From Diphasiastrum complanatum (taxonomy: Eukaryota > Streptophyta > Lycopodiopsida > Lycopodiales > Lycopodiaceae), in contig MU831909.1 of assembly GCA_029204225.1 (NCBI GenBank), positions 33,181-97,180 of the forward strand: a stretch of DNA of 64,000 nt, given 5' to 3'. The notes under the pieces are model-generated. The model ran no database searches, was not told where the DNA came from, and saw only the letters and a list, made by a program, of their open reading frames with translations. The first letter of the stretch is position 1. Every line of letters begins with the position of its first letter. A program made the translations under genes and the position numbers. Below are positions 1-11,450 of the stretch, piece after piece.

Positions 1-715
1 CTCTATCTTTCCAATATTTCTTGCATTCCGAATAGCGTTCCGTTCTAGAGCGTGGATGCAGCGGAACACATTCGGCTGCATCCATGGTTTATGCCTACAT
101 AGGTTATGTAGTTCTTCATACAACTATATTGGAGCCGTATTTATGCTCCCCATTGGTTGACACTTTGAGATGTATCCTCAGCATGAATTCTATGTGGATT
201 TGGAGGTGTTTCTAGCTCAAATCTTGTAGTTTCAAGTATAGAGTTTGGATCTTTGTGATCTTAAAGTCATTTTAGGTCAAAATACTTGTAGATGGCCGAT
301 TTTTGAAACAACTTATTGGAATGTGGAGACAAACAATGCTCATGATTGTGGATGGTACATTCTATCAAATGAGATATCTAGATTCTAGCTTTTGCATGTA
401 GAGTTTGCTTGATTCAATATTTTGCATTTTTGGTGAAACCCTAAATTTGATAGGATCTCTTGATTTTAAGTTGCTGGACTTTTTCAAGAGTGTGTTTCAA
501 TCTTAGGTGTTGACAAAAGTTCATCATATTGTGTTTAGATCTATTGTGATCAAGAAATCAAAATTCTAGGTGCTCGGATTTGCTAGAAAGAGAAAAAGGA
601 GAGGCTAGATTGTTTCCATATCTTTGCGATTTCTTCTTGAGTTTCATTTGTTGATTTTCAAGGGAGTGCTTAGTGCATTGGAACAGGTTCAAAGAGAAGA
701 TCAAATCATTGCAAC
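1..715 (+). other. Leader or LTR-like sequence upstream of a copia gag
   Basis: No coding region is recognised here. The stretch is AT-rich and runs directly into the ATG of a copia gag frame at 716, so it is probably the untranslated leader, and possibly part of the LTR, of that retrotransposon. I could not find a partner LTR, a clear TG...CA boundary or a standard primer-binding site, so the element's left end is not defined. Confidence 0.35.
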
Positions 716-3041
716 ATGGCAACCTCAAGTGGCTTTATGTTGGAAGGCAATGATAGGCTTACCTCAAAAAATTATTCTACTTGGAAGTTGAGGATGGAAT
801 CTTTGCTTGAGATGAATGATTTGATGGATATTGTTGTAGGTGTGAAGGAGAGACCTTTGGCACCACAAGATCAATTGAGGTATGACAAAAGGGCAAAGAA
901 AGCTTTATATGTGATCAAGATGAATGTGACTAATGAACTTCTCAAGGAAGTTGGTAAGTGTACTTCATCAAGTGAGGCTTGGGAAGCTTTGAAAAAGCTT
1001 TATGAGTCCAAGTCTACATCAAGGGTACTAACCCTTAGGAGGCAAAGTTTTCAATGTATGCAAAAGACGGATGAAAGTGCGAGGAGGTGCATCTTCTACA
1101 TCTCAAGTTGGAGAGAAGGAAGCAATGTTCATCAAAGGCAAGTTCAAGGGCAAAGGCAAAGGCAAGTGGTCTAAAGGGCAAGATCAGGGTGAGGCTTGTA
1201 CTTTTGTTGGCAAGAAGAAAGATAGATCCAAGTTAGAATGCTTTTATTGTGGAGTCAAAGGGCATTTTGCAAGTGATTGCTTCAAGAAAAAGAGAGATCA
1301 AGATGAGAAACAAGGCAATTTCACTTTTGATGAGGATGGTATTCAAAACTCAAATGATGATGTTTTTTTTATGTCTTCTTGTTTGCTAACCAATGATGAA
1401 GATATTGATCCATGGTGGATTGATAGTGGAGCAAGCTTTCATATGACATGTCACAAAGAGTACTTTACTTCTTTGGTGCCTTTTGAAGGAGAGAAGAAGG
1501 TCATTAACATGGCCAATGGTGGTAAAGTTGTTATCAAGGGCATTGGTACTATTCCTATTTTTCTCCCATCTACAAATAGGAATGTTCTTTTGAAGAATGT
1601 TTTGTTCATACCTTCCATTACTGAGAATGTGCTTAGTGTGTGTCAAATGGTTGACAAAGGGCTCAAAGTGGAATTTGTTGGTGATTCTTGTTTGATCAAA
1701 AGGAATGGAGTCTTGATTGCTCAAGGCAGGAGACAAGGTGAGCTCTACAAACTTGATGGATTTGTTGGTTCTAACCATGGTGGTTTGAAGGCAAAGAAGC
1801 AAGTTGGTGAGCTTTGTTCAATGTCAAAGTCACAAAGGTTGTCTTATTCTAGATCTAGCTCAAGATCTAAGATGCCTTTTCATTTAGTACATTTGGATTT
1901 ACATTGTACTAGTTCTTTGAGTAATGGAGGAGCAAAGATGTTTGTGACTTGTGAGGATTTCATATTTGATGTCTTTCTCAAGTTCAAGAATGTTGTGGAG
2001 AGTCAATTCAACATGAAGATCAAGTGCTTAAAGTTGGAAAATGAAGACCTATCAACAAAGTTCAAAGAAGTTTGTGTGGCACATGGGATCAAGAGGGAGC
2101 TTTCAAACTCAAAGGTTCTACATGGTGTGGAAGAGAGGAAGGTCAATCTTTGAGAAAGAGCTAAATTCATGAGGGTGAATGCAAATCTTCCTAAGTCATT
2201 CTGGTGTGAAGCTTTGATGTGTGCTAACTTTGTTTGCAATAGGTACACAAATGAAGACTTGGATGGTAAGAGTTCATTTGAAGTTCTTTTTGGTAAGAAG
2301 CCAAGGATGGAGCATTTGAAGATCTTTGGTAGTACTTGTTATGTCAACTCATCTTTTGGATTCTTAAAGGGAATCTTTGGTGGCTATAGTGAAGTAAGGA
2401 AAGCTTATAGGGTTTACATTCCTAAGTCAAAGAAAGTTCACATTTCTAAGGATGTTGTCTTTGAAGAGGAGAATGTGGATAAGCTTGATGTTGTTGATGT
2501 TGATCAATCTAATATTTTTGATGGTGATGAAGATGGTTCTTTGGATGGCAATGGTGGAGATGCTTCTCCAAGTCAAGTTCTAAGAAGATCCTCAAGGGAA
2601 AGACAAAAGCCATCTAGGCTTACATATGATGAGAAGGGTAAGCAATTGGAAGTGACTCATGTTGCTTTACTCACATGTTTTGGTTCATCTTCTTGTCTAG
2701 ATGATGCTATGCAAGTGGATGGTGGTTTTCAAGGAATGGATGCAACTAATGGATTTGGAAAAAAAGTTTTGTTCAATGACTTTGATGGTCAAGTGGAAGA
2801 TCAAGAGGTTGATCTCAAAGAGCTTCAGCTACACAAAAGGAAATGTCGCAATTTGGAGCTAGTCAAGAGCATCAAAGGGAAGTCAAGTGGAAAAGATACT
2901 TTGGATATGTTTTTGCAGGTTATTGAAGACTCAAGTCAGGTCAAGGGAGTAGGAAGGAAGTGTTGTCCAAGTTTACTTTACTTGTTCTATCTCATGTTTG
3001 AGCTATTTCGTGTGAATGTGTGCCTTGGTCTAAAGACGTAG
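716..3041 (+). pseudogene. Ty1/copia gag-protease-integrase remnant
   Basis: Relic of a copia polyprotein. Frame 1 (716-1070) has a UBN2-type gag start with NYSTWKLRMESLL. The frame then shifts at about 1071 to 1071-2153, which carries a CCHC zinc knuckle (CFYCGVKGHFASDC), the aspartic protease motif WWIDSGASFHMT, and part of the integrase ending near AHGIKREL. A stop at about 2151 is followed by 2169-3041, with the post-integrase segment KSFWCEALMCANFVCNR and an acidic linker. The gag core between QSFQCMQKT and the zinc knuckle is largely missing, and the integrase core is shortened. No RT or RNase H follows; the frame ends at 3041 where an oppositely oriented copia piece begins. It is non-functional as an element. 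Confidence 0.85.
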
Positions 3042-3045
3042 CTCT

Positions 3046-4240
3046 TTTGACAGCTTCAATCTTGGATTCATAAGAAAATTTATAGGCTTGCAATTCACAA
3101 AATTGTACTTGTGAAGAATATTATGAATGTGCCTTTCTTGACTAATACAAATTAGTCTCTCTGCCCTATCTCTATGGATTTGAATTCCTAGGTAGCAATG
3201 TGCCTCTCTAAGATCAATCATCTCAAATTCATTTGACATAATTTTCTTGGCATCTTTCATAAGCATGATGTAATTACTAAAGAGTAAAAAATGATCAACA
3301 TACAATGTAATAATAAAAGAGTTGCCAATTGCTTTGTGGTAGACATGGAGTTAGCTAAGCTAGGTAGGAGTAAAACCATTTTGAATCATGAATGTGTTGA
3401 TCCTATTAAAGCAAGCTCTTGGTGACTCCATACAAAGCTTTATGGAACTTGCATACCATGTGCTCCTTACCCTTGAGCTCATAGCCTTCAGGTTGTTATA
3501 TATATGTCTTCATCTGTCACTCCGTTGTTTGGACGTCCATTTGATGGATTGTCTAATTTGTTGTTACTACATATGACAATAGTAGTTTAATAAAAGTATG
3601 CTTCACGAGAAGGCTCGCCGCTCAAGGTTTTAGAATAATCAACTTTTGGAATTTCTAAAAATCCTTTTGCCACAAATCTAGCTTTCCATCTATCTATGCT
3701 ACCATTTGCCTTATACTTTATCTTGATAAGCCACTTACAGTCAATAGTGTTCTTTCTAGAAGGGGAGCTCCATAATTGTCCATCTGTGTTGCTTCTAAAG
3801 AGGTCGATACTGTCTATCCATATCATCTCTCCATAAGTCTGCATTGGGTTGCTCCATAGCTTCTTTGATAGTAGTCAACTCCTTAGAAACAAAGTTTGTA
3901 GATCCATAGGTGAATATGATTGCTTGAGTCCGCACCCTTGTAGATCGTCTTGGGTTGGCAGGTTCAAGTACTCCTGTTGAGTTTGCATGGGTTGGTTAGG
4001 TTCTTCTTATTCTTATTCACTCTCAAAAGTGTGTATACTTGCAAGATCCAAGGTAGACAATTGAGGTTCAAGGGCCATAAAACTAGTAGGCTTATGATCA
4101 GAAGAATAACCAACAAAATCATATTTGGTGTTTTATGCATCCATCTTCTTCTTGAGCTCCTTTGGAATTTGAGCAAAGGCAATGCAACCAAACACTCTAG
4201 ATTGCTTTAGAGAGGGCTTCTTACAATCCATATTTCAACT
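3046..4240 (-). pseudogene. Ty1/copia RT fragment, minus strand
   Basis: Degenerate copia pol in three pieces. 3844-3587 encodes the RT start, with DCKWLIKIKYKANGSIDRWK and ARFVAKGF. 3305-3050 encodes the RT palm end and connection: the catalytic YVDD is altered to YVDH, followed by FEMIDLREAHCYLGIQIHRD. 4200-3950 corresponds to the region after integrase, in shifted frames. Frames are interrupted and the D of the active site is lost, so it cannot encode a working enzyme. It meets the + strand copia remnant tail to tail at about 3045 and is cut on the other side by the LTR starting at 4248. Confidence 0.75.
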
Positions 4241-4741
4241 GGGGTCTTGTTACGTACCCATAAGGGAACGTGACGGCCTACTGGAGGTGACAGTCTCGTT
4301 GTACGGGACATGGTGCTGGTCGTTTGTGTGCCACGTGTCAATATTCTATTGGTGCGGGGTAACCCAAAGTTATTGACCCACAATGATGCGTGCAACTAAT
4401 GTGTGTCGATAGTTATGACGTGACCATGTTGCTAGAGATGACACCCCACCTGTACTATGTATATAGAGGTGGATCTTCATGAGCTAGGCATTCATTCTCA
4501 CCTGGAGAATGAAGAGCTCCTCCCATGTGGTTAGGCCAGGATGTTATCTTGCTAAGAGACGGAGGTAGGCAAGGGTTGAAGCTAGGCTGCTGCGATATGG
4601 GACACCTTAGGCTGGGGAGACCTTAGGGTGCTTGAAAGTGGTCTATAGCTCCTATGCACGGGGATGAGATGGTAGTACCTCTACGGATGGGCGGTTTCAG
4701 AGCGTCGTCACCAGTGTTGGGCGGTTCTCACATATTTATGA

Positions 4742-5484
4742 TACCCGCCGGTTCAGGGTATTGCCCTTTTTTTTGAAACCAACAACCGCCGGTTCAGGGT
4801 ATTGGATTACTTTTAAAATATTTACACCTAGTGGTCCTCAATAATATCTTATAAGATAAATCTTGGCGATTCCAATCTGCCGGTTATAACTCTATTAAGA
4901 ATCGCCAGTTCCTATACCAGGTTCTCAATATATACTACCTCTATATAAATTAATAAAAAATCATTTCGAAAATTATTGTTGCATACTATGTTAATATTCC
5001 CTCACGTTATTTATCAAAAGACATGTGGAAGCCACGTAAAAAAAGTGTAAGTGCACAAAATTTGAGCATTCTTCACAGCTAAACAACTCAAATAAATAAA
5101 CACTCGGACTTATATAAAAGCCGCTCAAAAAAGTCTTGTTGCACAATGTCTTAAGTTTTTAACATTTCACTTATCAACTAACTACCCATCAACAAAAATA
5201 ATAGCCTTGAAAAAAGTCTTGTTACAATGTCTGTCTTAACATTCTCTTACTCATCCTACTCATGAAAAAATCCATACTCGTCAATGAGGTCTACATTCTC
5301 ATCTATCATGATGTCCTCACTTGCTAAGAGCCCTTAATGAATGTTAGGTTCTATAGGGTGAATTGATATATACCCCCCTCCAAATGACGGTCCGGTTCTC
5401 AACCTCAATCCAAGGCTCAAAGGGACCCAACGGTTCTCAACCGTGGCCGGTTCCTACAAAAGAGCATACCCGCCGGTTCTACAT
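4742..5484. repeat. hAT left internal region with subterminal repeats
   Basis: Non-coding AT-rich interior of the hAT-like element. A 19-base unit beginning CCGCCGGTTCAGGG occurs twice (about 4747 and 4792), and variants of CGGTTCTCAACC recur near 5390-5480. The right-hand counterpart is 11451-11561. No open frame longer than about 60 codons looks coding. Confidence 0.6.
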
Positions 5485-5761
5485 AGTTACAAGCTAAGAT
5501 TCACTAGCTATGCTAGAAAGCAGGACTTAAGCTAGAAAGTAGGAAGAGAATGCTTAAGGAGGCTAAGGAGGAGCAATAATCATAAACTGAATAAAGGAAT
5601 ACAATGATGCCCTACTTATACTCTCTCCCTGAATCAAATGGAGGATTCAAAAAAGGGAGGGAAAAGGATTTGGAGGGAAAAAAGTGCGTCCTCCCAAGGC
5701 CTGCTTATGCATAATAACAATAAAAGAATGGACGCAGCGAATGTAATGAGCCAAGTCCATA
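5485..5761 (-). repeat. 3' LTR of the gypsy element
   Basis: Direct repeat of 11086-11450. Both share the segment starting TTCACTAGCTATGC and the terminal CCAAGTCCATA. Relative to the other copy it has one deletion of about 85 bp (between GTGCGTCCTCCC and AAGGCCTGC) and scattered substitutions, so the insertion is not very recent. Confidence 0.85.
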
Positions 5762-5981
5762 AGTCTCCCTTGCAGAAAAACAAAGCCCTCCACCGGCTAG
5801 CAAGCATAATGACTATCTAAAATAATAATGTAAGCATGCTAAATACTGAAAAATCACGAACTAATGGAAATACTGATGGAGAGGGCATAAGTCGTCACAA
5901 CAGATACCCCAAAAGTATCATAACTTTGTAAAGCAAGTACTAAGCAAATACTACAATAAAGAATAGTCATAGCTAATCGAA

Positions 5982-6204
5982 TCATGAAGTAGAGGGAACA
6001 TCTACAATGATATCTGTAGTAGAGAAAAGAACTAAAGCCATGAGGGCTTGAGCCTGATCTGCCAATAATGGTGTATGATAAAACACATCAATAGGCTCCC
6101 ATGTGGCCTCCTCAACAGGACGACCATCCCACTGGATCAAAAACTGAATCTGTCGGCAGCGTCGACTATGGTGAAGGCGAACCTGGCGAGTGGCAGCTGG
6201 TAAG
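5982..6204 (-). pseudogene. Chromodomain tail of the gypsy element
   Basis: The C-terminus of frame 6632-5982 contains FLIQWDGRPVEEATWEP, matching the chromodomain core (aromatic residue, W-x-G, then the E-TWEP strand) found at the integrase C-terminus of plant chromoviruses, where it targets integration to heterochromatin. The integrase catalytic core that normally precedes it is missing here. Confidence 0.75.
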
Positions 6205-8117
6205 CAAGGGAACAACTCAGGATCAACATTAGGCGACGAAGGGAACATCTCGGCCGCGTCATCACGCGTCATCAGAAACCAAGCAATATGGAACAGCCAG
6301 GGATGCCAAGGAACCAGAAGAAGATCAAGCAGCAACCAAGAATGCCAAGGTATCCGTAATGCCCAAGCTAGTAGTGGATCAGCCCAAAAGATAGGGACAT
6401 CATACCAAGGTATCCAAAAAGCCCGAGAAGGTAGAACTGCATTAGCAACGGGAAGCCAATAAGGAAACTGGAAAAGAGATGGACACTCATTGCGAATAGT
6501 CACATCATACACGTAACCATCAACCATATGTGCAAGGTGCCCCAAGAAAAGATAGCAGCATCGGAAGACCAACACCAAAGAGTAGGAACATAAGCAGGAT
6601 GACAGGCATGCTGTAACAGCATGGAAAAGCAAGCGATATGCCAGGAAACATGGAGCATAAAGAGATCATCCTGACAAAGGATAGTTAAAATGGAGAAATA
6701 TGCACCAGCATGGTCAAAAGCCCAAGGTATCCATAAGGCCCATGAATGAGAAGTAGCAATGGCACACGGTACCCTGAAGGCCCATATCACGAGAAGAGTA
6801 GCATGCCAAAAGCTCCAAAAGGTCCAAGAAATCAATGCATCATCTAAAAAGACATGATGCATGAAAACAATAGCAACAAATTTAGAAATAGTAGAGGCCC
6901 CAACTAAAAAACTATAGCCAAAAAACTCATCCAGAAAGACCTCATATGGACATACCAATCCATCATAAGATACACCAAAAACGGATGGAGAATCGGATGT
7001 CCCATCGGAACTGGCCGCAAGTGTAATCCCAAAGTACACACCAGGCGCACAAGTGAGGAATAGAAGAAATGCACTGGAACGAGGAACAAGATCCGCAACA
7101 TCAGTAGCAAGCATCGGAGCAATATCCACGTGTAGCTGGGAATGAGTATCAAAGCACATATGAGCAACACTGAAGTATATAGCGGCGGCATCCCCAAAAA
7201 CTATCCAAGAGAGGAGAAGGATCTCTCTCAAGGTACCATGATGGTCTCGGAACACCAGAACAAAGTGGCAACTCAGCATCGGAGACCAAGCGATATGGAG
7301 CAACCCGAAATGACGGGGAACCTGAAGATCACCCGGACAAACAGTAGCTGGAACGGAGGCAATAACCCAAGCCATCAGGATATGCCAAGCCTGACAATGA
7401 GCAACAATCCAAGGAACAAATAGAGAGCCACATGCATAATCATAGAGATATCAGCACCATAGGCGATCAGTAATATGGAAAAACCAGCACCAATCAACAG
7501 GTCCAAATGAAAACCAAGCTATATGTAATAACCAGGAATGCCATATAGCCATAGCATCAACATGGACTGCAGGAAACCTATATGTAGAAACACAAGGAGA
7601 CTGAAGGATCCCCGTATACTCATCTAGAAAGATCCCAGCATATAAATACCCTAGATAAGTAATAGTGACCATCTGGCAAATATCCTCGGATGGAAAATGT
7701 GTAACAGTAAGGGCGAAAGGCTCATGAATCATGTCAGGAACCGTAGAAATATCATGAGGCAGATCACAAACCTCAAGCAGAGATCCATGGAATAAAGCGA
7801 AAGAAGATACAACCTGATCACCAATAGCGAGGGAACCAGCAAACCTGGACTTGTGAAGAACCCCATAGAAATCAGCAGGAACATCGGCCATAACGGATTG
7901 AAGAGATGGAGATATAGAGACCAATGGAGAAGATACTGCACCAACCACCGAACCAGGAGGGCTATCGGAAGTATGTGCAAAAGCAACAGTAGAAATACCA
8001 CCAAGGTATACGGCCTCAATATCAATGAAACCAGGAATGACCACCGAATACGATATCTGTGAATCACGGCATATAGGTGCAAGGCACGTAGCAACAACCT
8101 GTAAATCCGGAGCAGCA
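6205..8117 (-). other. W/H/P-rich low-complexity stretch replacing pol
   Basis: Where the polymerase should be, the minus strand instead holds long open frames (8164-7451 and 7375-6500) with recurring LLHIAW / WHSWLL / IPWAF-like peptides. At DNA level an AACCAAGC-ATATG-type motif recurs near 6277, 7285 and 7510, followed by GGAATGCC-like sequence. No RT (YxDD), RNase H or integrase (HHCC/DDE) motif was found. It could be a very diverged repeat expansion or captured sequence. Protein-coding status is doubtful. Confidence 0.5.
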
Positions 8118-9778
8118 TCAACCTGAGTAAGAGGAACCCACGGACGGTGAAAGTGAAGCAACAACTAATGTATTATGAATGGAAAGAAGAGCTGCATCAT
8201 GAGCCTTTGGCAGGCTACGCATAAACTGCTTCTCGGTAACCAACTGATAGTCACCTTGGGAATCAATACCAGAAAGTAAATGATGCCGACCAACATGTGT
8301 AAAAGACAGTGTCTGCTGAGAAAGATCCACACCAACAGTACCAAGTGACGAAAACCAATCTGCGCCAAAAATAATGTCATAGCGCTCCAGAGGAATAATA
8401 TAGAAATCTGCATGTCCAGAGAAGTCACCAGTGCTATAGTCCAAGCCCTGAAACATCTGAGAACTGGAAAAAGAATGGGAACGAGCAACCTCGACACTAA
8501 GAGACTATGTAGCAGAAATAGGTGTAGCACGAATCCTAGTGAAAATGTAACTGCTAATAAATGAATGTGTACTGCCCGTATCCACCAAAGCATTATACTC
8601 TCGCCCCAAAATGCGAACACGTAACTGAATAGAACGAGGACCAAGATGCCCACCAGCCCAAGTAGTATAAGCAAGCTGTCATGGCAAGCGGCGGAAGCAG
8701 GATCATCAGGAAGCGGGTCAGCCGGCTCATCAACAGAATGTGGGTCAGGAGTATCAAGAATCTGGATATAAACATCAGAATCATCAGGAGTAAGAGCCTC
8801 ATGGTCAAAAACAGCGGAAGGACGACCAGGAGGAACGGTAGTAGAAGAAGCCAAAGTAGGAGAAGCAGTGGAATGAGAGCAAGAAAAATGAGAAGAAGTG
8901 GATAACTCAGGATACTTATGTTGCAAGGTAGTAGCCAAGGAGATAGCATCTGAGAGAGTAAGAGGCCAAAAAGATGAGATATCATATCGTAAGGAGTCTC
9001 TAAGACCGGCAATAAAATGTGAAATAAGTGTAGGATGAAGATCAGTAAAAAGGTAGGAAAGCTCAATAAACTGATCAATATAAGTAGTCAAATCACTAGT
9101 ATGGTGAAGGCTATGAAACAGATCACATTGGCAAACCAACCACTGTGGGTCAATCATAGCCATACGAAGATCATGACAAAAAGTAGGCCATATATGTAAC
9201 CCCTCACGAGTAGGCTCAGAGCGATAAACACGCCACCAAGTCTGAGCTTTACCATCTAAATGTAATGCGGCCAACTGCACTTTCTGGGTTTTAGTCTCGG
9301 GATATATAAGAAAATACGTCTCTAATTTAGAGAACCAATTTTCCAAGATATTCTCGTCAGACGAACCAGAATAAGTAGTAAGCTAGATGCGATCACGAAA
9401 ATCACGAGCAAAATGGGGCTCAGGATTACCTGAAAAAGTAGGAGAAGGACATCTTGGTGGTGCGGAGGGAAATCCAGGTGGTGGTACAGAAGGAGACCCA
9501 TAAGGACTAGCACTATATGAAGAGAGATCAAACGTACTACTAAAAGCACCTCCTGAAGATGAAGCACGAGCAGGCGTACTCAAAATAGGAAATAAAGGTG
9601 CTTTACCAGGACGATAAAGAATGTCTGGGGGGTTGGTATCCCCTCGTGGTAGGATAGTCTCAAGGCTAGAAAGAACACGATCAATACGACTCTCAAGATG
9701 ATCCATGCGGGCATCAATATGTGTAAAACGATCATCTAACGAGCTCTGCGGTGGGTTTTTAGATGAAGAAGTCGCCAT
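8118..9778 (-). pseudogene. Ty3/gypsy gag and aspartic protease
   Basis: The gag N-terminus starts at 9778 (MATSSSKNPPQSSLDDRFTH) with a short heptad-like stretch and a Pro/Ser-rich segment. A frame break near 9383 precedes the Retrotrans_gag core at 9346-8600, including WFSKLETYFLIYP, GKAQTWWRVYR and the LTTYIDQFIELSYLF helix. The aspartic protease follows in another frame (about 8590-8160), with VDTGSTHSFIS as the active-site loop and IIFGADWF as the conserved second element. At least two frameshifts separate the pieces. In the family, gag forms the particle and protease processes it. No zinc knuckle was seen. Confidence 0.8.
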
Positions 9779-10139
9779 AGGGACTAAGGAAGAGACAAAA
9801 CCTAAGGGAGAGGACGTTTGTCGTCACCCCAACTTAGTCTAACGTCCAAAATCACCAAAAATGGCACAGAAACAGCCAATCAAGATGGATAATAATCAGA
9901 AAATAAGGGGCTGAGAAAGTAGAATAATGGACAGCAAATGTGCAAGGCCAAAAAGTAGAAGGGTTCTAACAAAATGGAAAAAGGAAGGAGGAGGGTGTGA
10001 GGCAGCAAAATAACAAATATGAGAGGGAAATAGGGGGCTGGAAAAAGAGCAGTATGTGAACAAAAAGAGAGCAAGTAGGTGAATACCTGGGTGGGTGCTG
10101 ATCTGTCGTCCATCAGTAGTGCAGCTGAAGATATGACAG

Positions 10140-10830
10140 AATAGATGCGCCAACCAGCCACCAATCCGAATCCTCAACTCGCGCCAAATAAGCTGAAAAA
10201 AGTGCTGAAAGAGGGCGCTAGACAGCCGACAAATAATCAGCAAAATGAGCAGCAAGTCGATGGAGAAATCCGTCGAGAATGGTGAGATAATAGGGCGCTG
10301 GGCAGCAACTACCAAGATCCACAATATGCTGAAAAATAGGCTGGAAAGGGTGCTGAAGTAAGGCACCGATCAACCTCCAATCAATAGCCGAAACAGACAG
10401 CAAGTCGGTGAAGAGAACCGCTGAAAATGAGACGGTCGTAGGGCGCTAGGCAGCAGCTACCGATTCTGAAAAATGATGACTAAAATAGCTGAAAATAATG
10501 GTGATGTAGGATAGCCTCCAATCAAGATAAAACATGGTCAGCAAATCGGTGACGAAAAGTGTCGAAAACGATGAGATAGTAGGGCGCTGGACAGCAGCTA
10601 CCAAATCTGCAAAAACAATGAGAAGCTGCCGAAAAAATTGACGAAAGTGATGGGTTAGCAGGGCGCTGGACAGCCTCCACCAAGTTTGCAAAAAATGATG
10701 AACAAATCGTCGAAAGTGATGGGTAGTAGGGCGCTGACCAGCCACCACCAATCTGCAAAAAATGACGGAGAAAATTGATGAAAGTGATGGGTAGTAGGGC
10801 GCTGGACAGCCTGCAAACAAGCTGGACTTA
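10140..10830 (-). repeat. Degenerate tandem repeats in the gypsy leader
   Basis: A unit starting AGGGCGCTGGACAGC (+ strand) occurs at about 10213, 10293, 10439, 10579, 10662, 10727 and 10796, giving spacings of roughly 65-145 bp. Units continue with ACCAA-TCTGCAAAAAATGA-like sequence. They sit between the primer-binding site and gag, that is in the transcribed leader. Minus-strand frames through them give repeated CPAPYY-like peptides, which I regard as a by-product of the repeats. Confidence 0.75.
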
Positions 10831-11073
10831 TTCGCCAGAAATAATCTGCCAAAAAAAAAAAAAATTTCAGGCCGCCAAATTTAGCGGAAGTACTTCCGCT
10901 AACTGTCCGCTAAAGCTCCACCAAGGAAAATGCTTTGATGAGAGTTGGTCCTCCTTCAAACTGTGCTGAATGTGTTGAAGCAAAGATATGAAAGCCCTCA
11001 GCAAAGAAAAATCAGCAAGGAAAATGTGCGCCCAATCAGAAAATCAGATATGAAATTCAGCAATCAGGAAAGT

Positions 11074-11085
11074 GCTCTGATACCA
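11074..11085 (-). other. Primer-binding site of the gypsy element
   Basis: Minus-strand TGGTATCAGAGC, complementary to initiator tRNA-Met, immediately inside the 5' LTR. Confidence 0.85.
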
Positions 11086-11450
11086 AGTTACAAGATTCAC
11101 TAGCTATGCTAGAAAGCAGGACTTAAGCTAGAAAGCAAGAAGAGAATGCTTAAGGAGGCTAAAGAGGAGCAATCATCATAAATTGAATAAAGGAATACAA
11201 TGATGCCCTACTTATACCCTCTCCCTGAATCAAATGAAGGATTCAAAACAGGGAGGGAAAAGGATTTGGAGGGAAAATAGTGCGCCCTCCCAATAGGAGG
11301 ACCCCCACTCCAAATCAATGTGACCAAGTCCTAAAAATATAACCAAATAGGGCCCAAGGCCAGTATATGAATAAAAAGGGCCCTTAGGCCTGCTTATGCA
11401 TAATAACAACAAAAGAATGGACGCAGCGAATGTAATGAGCCAAGTCCATA
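11086..11450 (-). repeat. 5' LTR of the gypsy element
   Basis: Full-length LTR copy. On the minus strand it carries a TATA box (TATAAGTAGGGCAT, at about 11200-11213) consistent with the start of transcription, and it ends next to the primer-binding site. Exact end bases are uncertain because no clean target duplication could be read around the element. Confidence 0.8.

Larger units (their letters stand above)
5485..11450 (-). mobile_element. Ty3/gypsy chromodomain element lacking RT (non-autonomous)
   Basis: Minus-strand LTR retrotransposon nested in the hAT element. The LTRs are 11086-11450 (5') and 5485-5761 (3'); the left copy lacks about 85 bp present in the right one. The primer-binding site is at 11074-11085 and a purine-rich tract lies just inside the left LTR (5762-5772 on the minus strand). 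Coding order from the 5' end is a repeat-rich leader, gag, protease, a long W/H/P-rich stretch, then a chromodomain. No RT, RNase H or integrase catalytic core is visible in the 6 kb. Confidence 0.8.

Noticed and set aside
6190-6462. + strand frames within the gypsy interior (also 7142-7423, 8681-8905)
   Set aside because: Shadows of the minus-strand frames; no motif of their own.
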